Of a stretch of DNA of 64,000 nucleotides, positions 1 through 7,364 are shown in pieces (position 1 is the stretch's first letter; each line of letters opens with the position of its first letter). The stretch lies in NCBI GenBank assembly GCA_044226045.1, contig JBGAHR010000021.1, forward strand, positions 1 to 64,000, given 5' to 3'. The translations under genes and the position numbers were made by a program. The stretch comes from Endoryza sp044226045. GTDB taxonomy: Bacteria; Bacteroidota; Bacteroidia; Chitinophagales; Chitinophagaceae. The notes under the pieces are model-generated. The model was not told where the DNA came from and made no database searches. It saw only the letters and a list, made by a program, of their open reading frames with translations.

Positions 1-73
1 GAAAACATTTATATGTAATGATTTAGCATTCTGAAAGAAGCTTGATCGATAGAGGCTATGTTTGTTGAATACC

Positions 74-81
74 TACCTTTG
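74..81 (+). promoter_or_regulatory. Candidate -7 element (TACCTTTG)
   Basis: TACCTTTG matches the Bacteroidota -7 consensus TAnnTTTG exactly. No TTTG is seen at the usual -33 distance. It would give the lipoprotein gene at 245 a leader of about 155 nt. Confidence 0.3.
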
Positions 82-244
82 CATTCTTCTTCTGAAGGAC
101 GTTATTGTCTCAAACACGTTCATTTTTGGATTACAAATGTCTGCTGCGAACACACTTATCGGAAATTTCGACACGTTGATGGAATATATTATTCAAAATT
201 CTTTCGTTTGTGTATTATTGTTATCTAAAACAAACTTTAAGCTG

Positions 245-652
245 ATGAGCAAGAGAATTATCCTTTCCTGCCTGGTTGCCCTGTCTGTTCTTTTTGCAAC
301 CTGCGACAAAGAAGATCCTGTATCCAAATATCCAATAGCCGGCCTTTGGATCGGAACCTACACATTCAAATCCCAGCCCCCGCTGTACTTCAGCTTCACC
401 ATCTATCCTGACGGATCTATGAGTTATAAGAGTAAAGGGGATAACGGGTATACATTTTATGCCAACGGAACCTGGGTGTTAACAGGAGATAAATTCACCT
501 ACGATGTAATGACAGTTAATAACCCCGGCGGAATTCAGTCTCACCAGGTTGGTTCAGCTACATTTAGCGATAAAGGTAAGTTGACCAATGGGGTGAATAA
601 AGACGTGGATTTCAATGTCGAAGGAAATTTTGAACTTTCGAGGGTTAACTAA
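245..652 (+). CDS. Small predicted lipoprotein, function unknown
   Basis: A 135-residue protein when started at the ATG at 245. An upstream in-frame ATG would add 61 residues with no signal-peptide logic, whereas the chosen start gives a lysine/arginine start, a hydrophobic core and a lipobox ending LFAT-C (Cys about residue 20). This predicts export and lipidation. The mature part has the short alternating beta-strand look of lipocalin-like Bacteroidota lipoproteins (G-W-I-G-Y-F, then SF-PDG-M-Y), but no family can be named. It stands alone, ends at a strong terminator and is convergent with the next gene. No partner or substrate can be inferred. Confidence 0.75.
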   Translation: MSKRIILSCLVALSVLFATCDKEDPVSKYPIAGLWIGTYTFKSQPPLYFSFTIYPDGSMSYKSKGDNGYTFYANGTWVLTGDKFTYDVMTVNNPGGIQSHQVGSATFSDKGKLTNGVNKDVDFNVEGNFELSRVN

Positions 653-675
653 GCAAATTTGATTTCAACATACCC

Positions 676-702
676 AGCCCCGGTTATGCCGGGGCTTTTT
701 TA
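676..702 (+). terminator. Rho-independent terminator
   Basis: Perfect 8-bp GC-rich stem AGCCCCGG/CCGGGGCT with a 5-nt loop, followed by a T run. It lies 24 nt after the lipoprotein stop and between convergent genes. Confidence 0.9.
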
Positions 703-710
703 TTTTAGTG

Positions 711-1088
711 TTAACTGATATCAGTGAGCGAGATTACTTTGTTGTGTTGAAATTTAAAGAGGGACTTTGCAGTCATTTTCATTACATCTCCCTTTTTCAT
801 TCCATTTGGAAAATCCATGGCCAGTACGGCTTGATAGTCGATTTCCACTTCTGTCTGGTCATCGTTGTGTACCATGGATCGGATCTGTTGTTTTCTTTCT
901 GTAAAAAAACCAAGTGCAGCCCTCGCCTGTGCGATAAAAGCTTCGACACCCTCGAGCTGTAGGGTAACCTGATCCCCCTGGATGTTTTTAAACACGATAC
1001 CCAGGTCAAAATCGCGGATCATCCCTTCCACGTCAAAATGGTTGTAGCACTCGATGTAATTCCTGATAATATCTTCCCGGGTAACCAT
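711..1088 (-). CDS. NTF2/SnoaL-like family protein
   Basis: A 125-residue cytosolic protein. It begins with an alpha helix of the type I-x-N-Y-I-E-C-Y-N-H-F-D-V-E-G-M, then alternating strands (DLGIVF, VTLQLEGVEAF, QQIRSMVHNDDQTEVEIDYQAVLAMDF), the usual cone-shaped alpha+beta barrel pattern of SnoaL/NTF2-like proteins. Length is typical. Members range from enzymes such as polyketide cyclases and isomerases to pure ligand-binding proteins, and no catalytic residues identify a reaction here. It is divergent from the sigma-54 activator at 1248. The shared upstream region carries an 18-bp palindrome that could be an operator. Confidence 0.65.
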   Translation of the reverse strand: MVTREDIIRNYIECYNHFDVEGMIRDFDLGIVFKNIQGDQVTLQLEGVEAFIAQARAALGFFTERKQQIRSMVHNDDQTEVEIDYQAVLAMDFPNGMKKGDVMKMTAKSLFKFQHNKVISLTDIS

Positions 1089-1167
1089 GGCAAGCTGGCT
1101 TTTTATGCTAATTTACAACCGACTGATTGAGACTGAACAATTTATATTAACAAAAGCTCAAACTTTG

Positions 1168-1185
1168 CTGTCGGGCGCCCGACAG
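1168..1185. promoter_or_regulatory. 18-bp perfect palindrome, possible operator
   Basis: CTGTCGGGCGCCCGACAG is a perfect GC-rich palindrome in an AT-rich gap between two divergent genes. It has no loop and no T run, so it reads better as a protein-binding site than as a terminator. The cognate regulator is unknown. Confidence 0.45.
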
Positions 1186-1247
1186 TAAAGCCGAAAGCGC
1201 CTGTTTAATTTTCGCCTTTGTTTATCTTTAGATAATTTATCATATAT

Positions 1248-3620
1248 ATGGCTAAAGCGGCTAAGAAAGCAGACCAGCAGGACATTCTACAAACCATTTC
1301 CGAAGCGACTTCGGGTTTGATGGGCAAGGATTTGCTGGATGAGCTGTGCCGAAACTTTACCCGGGCGCTGAATATGCCATTCGCCCTGGTGGCAGAATGC
1401 CTCGAGGAAGACAGCACCCAGGTACGAACACTGTGTTTTGTAAACGGAAATACGGTTGTTGATAACATTGAGTATGATACAACCGGTCGGCCCTGCGAAC
1501 TGATCCTGTCGGGCAAAGAGGTGTTCATACCGAGAGAAGCCTATAAGCAATTTCCCGAATCACAAGGAATAGAAGCCGCTACGGGTGTACCGATCCATAG
1601 CTCGGTAACAGGCAAGATCATTGGACATATCATTGTGTCCAGTACAAAACCGGTTACCGAGGATAGCAATCAATTACCCATTCTGAAGATTTTTGCAGCA
1701 AGGGTAGGAGCGGAAATGGAAAGGTTGCGGGCGGAAAAGGAACTGAAGAAGCAATTAAAGGATAATGAGTTTTACGCTTTCACCCTTAACCATTTGCGTG
1801 AGGCCGTATTCTGGATTGACCAGGATGGAGCCATCTGGCAGGTGAATGAAAAGGCAGTGGAATTATCCGGGTATACGCCGGATGAATTAAGGACCATGAA
1901 AGTCTTTGACCTCAACCATACTGTTCAGCCGGCCAACTGGCCGGAAGTCTGGGACCGGTTGAAAGAAAATAAACGAGTTGTATTCGATGCCCGGTTCAAA
2001 AGGAAAGACGGCGAACTGATAGACATTGAAATTGCGCAAAACTTCATGGTATTTGAAGGACGGGAGTACACCTGCAGCCTGGTTCGAGATATCCGTGAAC
2101 GTAAGATGGAGGAGGAGTTGCTGCGCACGGTTTCAGAAGCCACCTCCGGACTCACCGGCGAAGACTTCCTGATCGAACTGGCCCGACATATTACCATGAC
2201 ACTTACGATGCGTTATGCGGTGATCACGGAATGTGCCAACGAAGAAAAAACGCGTTTGCGTACGCTTTGCTATGTAGATGGGAACAAGGTGCTCGACAAT
2301 GTAGAATACGATACTGCCGATATTCCCTGTGAGATCATCATGGAAGGGAAAGATTTCTTCATGGCGGAAGGGTTGCAGGCAAAATTCCCCAAGGAAGCAG
2401 GCATTGAATCGGGTGTGGGTGTTCCGATCTTCAGCACGAAAACGGGTGAAGTCATCGGTCATATTCTGGCGATCGATCCCAATCCGACTACCACTGCCAA
2501 AAACCAGACTTCCATCCTCCGGATATTTGCCGCCCGCGCCGGCGCGGAGATTGAACGGATGAAAGCGGAAAAAGAACTGGCAAAGGCGAATGAAGAATTG
2601 AAGCTGCGGCTGAAAGAAATTGAATCACTCAAGAACCAACTGCAACTGGAGAACAAATACCTGCAGGAGGAAATCAAACTCACCTATAATTTCGAGGAGA
2701 TCATCAGCCGGAGCAAGGACTTCCAGAAAATACTGCAGCAAATCCAACAAGTGGCTGCAACAGACGCAACGGTGCTGATATTGGGTGAATCCGGAACGGG
2801 AAAAGAACTGATTGCCCGTGCGGTGCATAACATCAGTAACCGAAGCAAAAAGCCATTGGTGAAAGTGAACTGTGCCACCCTGCCAGCCAATCTCATCGAA
2901 AGCGAATTATTTGGTCACGAGAAAGGCGCCTTTACGGGTGCCATGGACAGAAAGATTGGTCGTTTCGAGCTGGCTGATGGCGGTTCCATTTTCCTGGACG
3001 AAATCGGTGAACTACCGGTTGAACTGCAGGCGAAATTATTAAGAGTTTTACAGGAGGGAGAGTTTGAAAGACTGGGCAATCCCAAGACGATGAAAGTAAA
3101 TGTGCGCGTGATTGCCGCTACCAACCGGAATCTGCAGCAGGCTATCGAGAAAAAAGAATTTCGCGAAGACCTGTATTATCGCCTGAATGTATTTCCGATC
3201 ATTTGTCCGCCATTAAGAAACCGCAAAGAAGACATTCCCTTACTCGTTAAACATTTCTGTAAAAAACACGAAGGAAAGATTGGGAAGTCCATTCACAGCA
3301 TTCCCGCGAAAGTCATGGATGCCCTGATGCAATACAACTGGCCCGGAAATATCCGTGAGCTGGAAAACATCATTGAGCGGGCTATGATCCTTAGCCAGCA
3401 CGGTGTACTGGAGGAGGGGGAATGGATTCCTGTCGACAAAACTCCTGATACATCGGACAACGGCTCCAAACTCGAAGATGTAGAGAAAGAGCATATCCTG
3501 GAGGTACTACATAAAACCGGCTGGCGTGTCAGCGGAGAAAAAGGCGCCGCCAAGATATTAGGTCTGAACCCCACCACCCTCGAAGCGAGAATGAAGAAGC
3601 TGGGAATTAAGAGAGGGTGA
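1248..3620 (+). CDS. Sigma-54-dependent activator, GAF-PAS-GAF-AAA+-Fis
   Basis: A 790-residue enhancer-binding protein for RpoN promoters. Domain order: GAF about 10-160, PAS about 170-285, second GAF about 290-440, a coiled linker rich in E, K and L, AAA+ about 487-720 and a Fis-type HTH at the C terminus. Walker A GESGTGKE lies near residue 513, the sigma-54-contacting GAFTGA loop near 561 and Walker B IFLDEIGE near 580. There is no receiver domain, so control should come from ligands of the GAF/PAS domains rather than a histidine kinase. The two GAF domains resemble each other closely (both contain LRTLC/VRTLC, then DN-EYDT, then GVPI and FAAR-GAE-ER), which points to internal duplication. 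It has no operon partner and is followed by a repeat island. Targets are unknown. Confidence 0.92.
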   Translation: MAKAAKKADQQDILQTISEATSGLMGKDLLDELCRNFTRALNMPFALVAECLEEDSTQVRTLCFVNGNTVVDNIEYDTTGRPCELILSGKEVFIPREAYKQFPESQGIEAATGVPIHSSVTGKIIGHIIVSSTKPVTEDSNQLPILKIFAARVGAEMERLRAEKELKKQLKDNEFYAFTLNHLREAVFWIDQDGAIWQVNEKAVELSGYTPDELRTMKVFDLNHTVQPANWPEVWDRLKENKRVVFDARFKRKDGELIDIEIAQNFMVFEGREYTCSLVRDIRERKMEEELLRTVSEATSGLTGEDFLIELARHITMTLTMRYAVITECANEEKTRLRTLCYVDGNKVLDNVEYDTADIPCEIIMEGKDFFMAEGLQAKFPKEAGIESGVGVPIFSTKTGEVIGHILAIDPNPTTTAKNQTSILRIFAARAGAEIERMKAEKELAKANEELKLRLKEIESLKNQLQLENKYLQEEIKLTYNFEEIISRSKDFQKILQQIQQVAATDATVLILGESGTGKELIARAVHNISNRSKKPLVKVNCATLPANLIESELFGHEKGAFTGAMDRKIGRFELADGGSIFLDEIGELPVELQAKLLRVLQEGEFERLGNPKTMKVNVRVIAATNRNLQQAIEKKEFREDLYYRLNVFPIICPPLRNRKEDIPLLVKHFCKKHEGKIGKSIHSIPAKVMDALMQYNWPGNIRELENIIERAMILSQHGVLEEGEWIPVDKTPDTSDNGSKLEDVEKEHILEVLHKTGWRVSGEKGAAKILGLNPTTLEARMKKLGIKRG

Positions 3621-3624
3621 GTGC

Positions 3625-3930
3625 GGTTATGGTTTATGGTTGGTTTACGGTTTGCAGTTTGTGGTTTGCGGTTTGCAGTTTGTGGTTTGCGGTTTGCAGT
3701 TTGCGGTTTGCGGTTTGCGGTTTGCAGTTTGCGGTTTGCAGTTTGCGGTTTCCCTTTCCCTTTCTCTTTCTCTTTCCCTTTCCCTTTCCCTTTCCCTTTC
3801 CCTTTCTGTTTCCGTTTCTGTTTCCCTTTCTGTTTCTCTTTCCGTTTCTCTTTCCGTTTCCCCTTCCGCTCTCGCTCTCACTCCCGCTCTCACTCCCGCT
3901 CCCGCTCCCTCTTCCGCTCTCCATTGGGAT
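3625..3930. repeat. Repeat island R1: heptamers, pyrimidine hexamers, CGCTC module
   Basis: Three blocks follow one another. First comes a heptamer array of GGTTTGC/AGTTTGC units (about 3645-3748). Next is a one-strand pyrimidine tract built on CCCTTT and CTCTTT (about 3749-3860). Last is a CGCTCTCACTCC-type tract (about 3862-3925). All frames stay open across it, which is a side effect of base composition, not coding. The 36 bases at 3857-3892 recur exactly, inverted, at 25733-25768. The remaining DNA up to 4092 holds no gene I can support. Confidence 0.9.
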
Positions 3931-4092
3931 TCTCCCAAAATATTGGGAAACGGAGCTTGTTTCTTTGTTGCCGGTGCATAATTTGAAAATTTCTGAAATG
4001 CAGTCTGGTAGCGGGTTTCAGCCGATTTGTATTACACTGTTTTTTTTCTGGCACGCCAGTTGGCTATACTGGTATACAAAACGGAAAAAAAG

Positions 4093-4425
4093 ATGACCCG
4101 GTTAATTTCAAAGAAGGATTTTAAGGACGCTATTATCGACAGTACAAACCTGGCTCTGGTTCAGTTCAAGATGGATTGGAGTGGGGCCTGCCAGATCATT
4201 TCACCTATTTATGAAGAACTGGCTGACTCATACAGAGGGCAGGCGAAGTTTTTTATTGTGGATGTGGAATCAGAAACTGGAATCGACAAGGAGTATGGTA
4301 TCACCGAATTGCCCACGATTCTCTTTTTTAGAAACGGAAAGATCGTTGATCACATTACCGGACTGACTCCGAAGAATGTAATGATCTCCAAAATTGAAAA
4401 CGCATTATCTCTCGAATCCAAATAA
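4093..4425 (+). CDS. Thioredoxin-fold protein with a single active-site Cys
   Basis: A 110-residue cytosolic thioredoxin-like protein. The ATG at 4093 is preferred over one 66 nt upstream because thioredoxin homology (TRLISKKDFKDAI) begins right here. The fold is clear: LALVQFKMDWSGAC, then FFIVDVES and the cis-Pro segment ELPTILFF, then GKIVDHITG. The usual WCGPC is WSGAC, so the attacking N-terminal cysteine is replaced by serine and only the second remains. Ordinary dithiol-disulphide exchange is therefore unlikely; monothiol, scavenging or binding roles are possible. It lies 27 nt before the Crp/Fnr gene and is probably co-transcribed with it. Confidence 0.85.
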   Translation: MTRLISKKDFKDAIIDSTNLALVQFKMDWSGACQIISPIYEELADSYRGQAKFFIVDVESETGIDKEYGITELPTILFFRNGKIVDHITGLTPKNVMISKIENALSLESK

Positions 4426-4452
4426 CCATTTATCAACTTTAAACCTACAGCC

Positions 4453-5133
4453 ATGTCTGAAGAAATGAAATACTTCTATCTTAAAAGTCACCCATTGCTG
4501 GCGAGCCTGTCAGAGCAGAAGTTAAAAGAAGCTGCCGGCATCGCGAAACTGAGAACTGTTTATCGCGGCGAGATTATCGGGTATGGAGAAGCTGGTTTTA
4601 CCCGCATACATTTCCTGGTAAAAGGGAAGGTCAAGATCACCGATGTCAGCAATGCTGAAATGGAATTCATTAAGGATATCCTGACAGAGCCCGATATTTT
4701 CGGAGACCTCGGCCTGGAAGGAAGAATCAATGCAGATGAAAGTGCGGAAGCCCTAACTGCCAACACAATTATCTGTTCATTCCATGTATCCGATTTCAAA
4801 AGGATTCTCGAAGAAAACCCGCAGATGATCATGGGTTTTGCCAAGAAAGTAACGGGTAAGTTACAGCGCATGGAAAATCGTCATGCCGACCTGGTGTTCC
4901 TGGATGCGAAAGACCGACTCATCAGCTTTATTAAAAACTGGGCTCGTTCCGACGGCAACAGGGTGGGAGACAAGATTGTTCTGAACAATTATTTAACCCA
5001 TAGTGATATTGCCAGTTTTATAGCTACCTCTCGTCAGAGTGTAAACATGTTATTGAACGAACTCCGCAGCTCTGGTCTGCTTTGCTACGACCGTAAATAC
5101 ATTGAGCTGAATAATCCAGTGGCCTGGAATTAA
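4453..5133 (+). CDS. Crp/Fnr-family transcriptional regulator
   Basis: A 226-residue regulator with an N-terminal cyclic-nucleotide-binding-type beta roll (about 10-125: IHFLVKGKVKI, then IFGDLGLEG), a dimerisation helix (about 125-150) and a C-terminal winged HTH (THSDIASFIATSRQSVNMLL). The N terminus has no cysteine cluster, so it is not an oxygen-sensing Fe-S Fnr. In the recognition helix the CRP positions R-E-T-V-G-R read R-Q-S-V-N-M, so its DNA target need not be the classical one. It is the only Crp/Fnr gene in the window and so a candidate, unproven regulator of the TGA-N6-TCA promoters at 25.9-48.6 kb. Ligand unknown. Confidence 0.92.
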   Translation: MSEEMKYFYLKSHPLLASLSEQKLKEAAGIAKLRTVYRGEIIGYGEAGFTRIHFLVKGKVKITDVSNAEMEFIKDILTEPDIFGDLGLEGRINADESAEALTANTIICSFHVSDFKRILEENPQMIMGFAKKVTGKLQRMENRHADLVFLDAKDRLISFIKNWARSDGNRVGDKIVLNNYLTHSDIASFIATSRQSVNMLLNELRSSGLLCYDRKYIELNNPVAWN

Positions 5134-5142
5134 ACAGAACCG

Positions 5143-5172
5143 TTGTCGTCTTCCCTGTAAAGAAGACGACAA
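5143..5172. other. 11-bp inverted repeat downstream of the Crp/Fnr gene
   Basis: TTGTCGTCTTC pairs with GAAGACGACAA across an 8-nt loop. There is no T run, so it may be a weak terminator, an mRNA-stability hairpin or a protein-binding site. A shorter relative (TCGTCT-GAA-AGACGA) lies at 12048-12062 before the GMC gene. Confidence 0.45.
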
Positions 5173-5192
5173 CCGGTATAGTCCCCTCCCGA

Positions 5193-5200
5193 TACATTTG
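5193..5200 (+). promoter_or_regulatory. Candidate -7 element (TACATTTG) for the glycan operon
   Basis: Exact TAnnTTTG match 72 nt before the GH57 start. No -33 TTG and no TGA-N6-TCA box at the distance seen in the stress island. Confidence 0.35.
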
Positions 5201-5271
5201 CAACTCGTGAAAAACAAGGATGATGAAATGGATTGAATAGCCCCATTCATCGCCGGATATATTGTATTGCC

Positions 5272-6486
5272 ATGACAACAATTTGTTTGTACTTCAAAGT
5301 ACACCAGCCATACCTGCTGGATGTAATAGAGGCGTATGATCTTAAAGGTGAGATACCCTCCCATTCATCCTGCCAGCACAGATTTGATCTGCTGGCCGAT
5401 CAATGTTACCTGCCTGCCAACCGTTTGCTGTTGAAACTGATCCTTCAAAACCGTGGATCCTTCCGGGTAAGCTTTTCAATCAGTGGCACAGCGATAGAAC
5501 TTTTCGAAAGATTTCGACCCGATGTAATAGACTCTTTCCGTGAACTGGTGAACACCGGTTGTGTGGAGATACTGGGGGAGACCTACTATCACTCCCTGGC
5601 TTCGCTGCATTCTGTAAACGAATGGCAGCAACAGGTGAGCCTGCATTCGGCACTTGTTCGAGCCACTTTTGGTCTTACTCCCTCGGTGTACAGAAATACG
5701 GAACTGATCCATGATAATGATTTATCACAACGGGTGATGGACATGGGCTTTAAGGGAATTCTGTGCGAAGGAGTGGATGCTGTGTTGCAGGGACGCAGCC
5801 CCAACAGGTTATACCAGGCTCCCGGTTCTTCCTTGCCGTTATTGCTCCGGAATCCAAGGTTGTCGGATGACATCGCATTTCGATTTGATGACCCCGATTG
5901 GTCTGAACAGCCGCTGACGGCCGAAAAATTCGCGGAGTGGATACACAGTCACCCGCCAGGCAATGAAGTGATCAACCTGTTCATGGATTATGAAACATTG
6001 GGAATTCACAAGAAAGAATCAACAGGCATATTTCAATTTATAGAAGCCCTCCCTGAAAAAATATTGTCTCGAAAGGATTTCAGCTTTTCCCTGCCTTCGG
6101 AAGTGATCGGATATGAAATGGTGGTGGCAGAGTACGATGTAAAACGGCCGATTTCCTGGGAGAACAGGGGTGAAGCAGCCTGTATCTGGAGTGAACACCC
6201 GATGCAACATAATATGCTGAGAAAGATTTACAGCCTGGAAAATACAGTAATGAGTTCCGGCAGCAGCCAGTCGATCCGGAAATGGAGAATGTTGCAATCC
6301 GCGGATCATTTCTATTTTATGAACAGGCGGAATGAAAAATATAAAAACCCGTACACATCCGAGGAGGAAGCCGGCAATTATTACCTGAAAGTGGTGAATG
6401 ACCTGGAGATCGGGTTGATCAGGAAAACACTGGATACTTCCAGGAAGGCGGGTGCGGCCAGGCATGTAGCGCTTAGTATTATCTAA
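5272..6486 (+). CDS. Glycoside hydrolase family 57 (alpha-amylase/glucanotransferase type)
   Basis: A 404-residue cytosolic GH57 enzyme acting on alpha-glucans such as glycogen or maltodextrin. The start at 5272 gives MTTICLYFKVHQPY; the His-Gln-Pro of GH57 region 1 lies at residues 11-13. Region 2 is VEILGET, region 3 carries the likely nucleophile Glu near 144 (RNTELIHD) and region 4 the likely acid/base Asp near 239 (FMDYETLG). No signal peptide. It heads a run of sugar genes (SDR, GH63-like glucosidase, debranching enzyme) spaced by 9-57 nt, consistent with one operon for breaking down a stored glucan. The exact product, maltose release or chain transfer, cannot be told. Confidence 0.9.
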   Translation: MTTICLYFKVHQPYLLDVIEAYDLKGEIPSHSSCQHRFDLLADQCYLPANRLLLKLILQNRGSFRVSFSISGTAIELFERFRPDVIDSFRELVNTGCVEILGETYYHSLASLHSVNEWQQQVSLHSALVRATFGLTPSVYRNTELIHDNDLSQRVMDMGFKGILCEGVDAVLQGRSPNRLYQAPGSSLPLLLRNPRLSDDIAFRFDDPDWSEQPLTAEKFAEWIHSHPPGNEVINLFMDYETLGIHKKESTGIFQFIEALPEKILSRKDFSFSLPSEVIGYEMVVAEYDVKRPISWENRGEAACIWSEHPMQHNMLRKIYSLENTVMSSGSSQSIRKWRMLQSADHFYFMNRRNEKYKNPYTSEEEAGNYYLKVVNDLEIGLIRKTLDTSRKAGAARHVALSII

Positions 6487-6506
6487 ACCATCATAAACAG
6501 TATAGC

Positions 6507-7307
6507 ATGAAACTAAATGGACAGGTGGCGATTGTCACCGGCGCCAGTAGCGGCATTGGAGCCGGCTGCGCCAAAGAATTAGCAAAGGCAGGCGCCACGG
6601 TAGTGGTCAATTATCCGGTGGCCAGCACCCGTCAGATGGCGGAACAGGTTGTTGCCGACATTGCGGCATCCGGCGGTCACGCCATCTCTATGCAGGCGGA
6701 TGTATCAAAGGAAGCAGATGTTCAACAAATGTTTGCGGAAGTGGTTCGGCAGTTTGGAACGGTAGACATACTGGTAAATAATGCCGGTCTTCAGAAAGAT
6801 GCTCCTTTTGCCAACATGTCTCTCGATCAGTGGAATTTTGTGATCGGTGTCAATCTTACCGGTCAGTTCCTTTGTGCCCGCGAAGCCATTCGTGAGTTTC
6901 TGCGCAGAGGAGAAACGGAAAGATCAAAGTCGGTTGGCAAGATCATTTGCATGAGCAGTGTGCATGAAGTAATTCCCTGGGCGGGGCATGCGAACTACGC
7001 TGCTTCAAAAGGAGGAGTGATGCTGATGATGAAAACCATCGCGCAGGAATTTGCGCCGAAAAAAATTCGTATCAACTCCATTGCTCCCGGAGCGATCGCC
7101 ACACCCATCAACCACGAAGCCTGGGATACGGCGGAACACCTGCAAACATTACTGAAACTGATTCCACAGAAACGGATCGGACAGGTGGAGGATATTGGGA
7201 AAGCGGTTGTATGGCTGGCCAGCGACGATTCGGATTATGTGAACGGAACAACACTTTTTGTCGACGGTGGTATGACCCTGTATCCGGGTTTTGAAGACAA
7301 TGGTTAA
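6507..7307 (+). CDS. Short-chain dehydrogenase, glucose 1-dehydrogenase-like
   Basis: A 266-residue classical SDR. TGASSGIG at residues 11-18 binds the cofactor, NNAG is near 91, a Ser lies in the CMSSVHE segment, the catalytic Tyr and Lys of YAASK are near 165-169, and the C terminus has the usual VNGTTLFVDGGMTLYPGF. This end and the overall sequence resemble bacterial glucose 1-dehydrogenases. In that case it would oxidise glucose freed by the neighbouring hydrolases to gluconolactone with NAD(P)+. It starts 20 nt after the GH57 stop. Substrate is inferred from context only; many SDRs look alike. Confidence 0.85.
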   Translation: MKLNGQVAIVTGASSGIGAGCAKELAKAGATVVVNYPVASTRQMAEQVVADIAASGGHAISMQADVSKEADVQQMFAEVVRQFGTVDILVNNAGLQKDAPFANMSLDQWNFVIGVNLTGQFLCAREAIREFLRRGETERSKSVGKIICMSSVHEVIPWAGHANYAASKGGVMLMMKTIAQEFAPKKIRINSIAPGAIATPINHEAWDTAEHLQTLLKLIPQKRIGQVEDIGKAVVWLASDDSDYVNGTTLFVDGGMTLYPGFEDNG

Positions 7308-7364
7308 TCAGTCCGCTACACCTTCACTTCTCAATCACTTACATTACACTAAAAAGCAAACAGC

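Noticed and set aside
3645..3748. CRISPR-like array
   Set aside because: Units are 7 nt with no spacers and no cas genes are near; the same applies to 36404-36452.
3617..4096. Several long overlapping open frames on both strands across the R1 repeats
   Set aside because: All frames stay open because of heptamer and pyrimidine composition; the proteins are pure low-complexity repeats (FPFPF, ERERER, SLSLS) with no starts or context.
4453..5133. Oxygen-sensing Fnr with an iron-sulphur cluster
   Set aside because: No cysteine cluster at the N terminus.
5193..5272. Membership of the glycan operon in the tandem-box regulon
   Set aside because: The -7 element TACATTTG is good, but no TGA-N6-TCA occurs 23-24 bp upstream of it or elsewhere in the gap.
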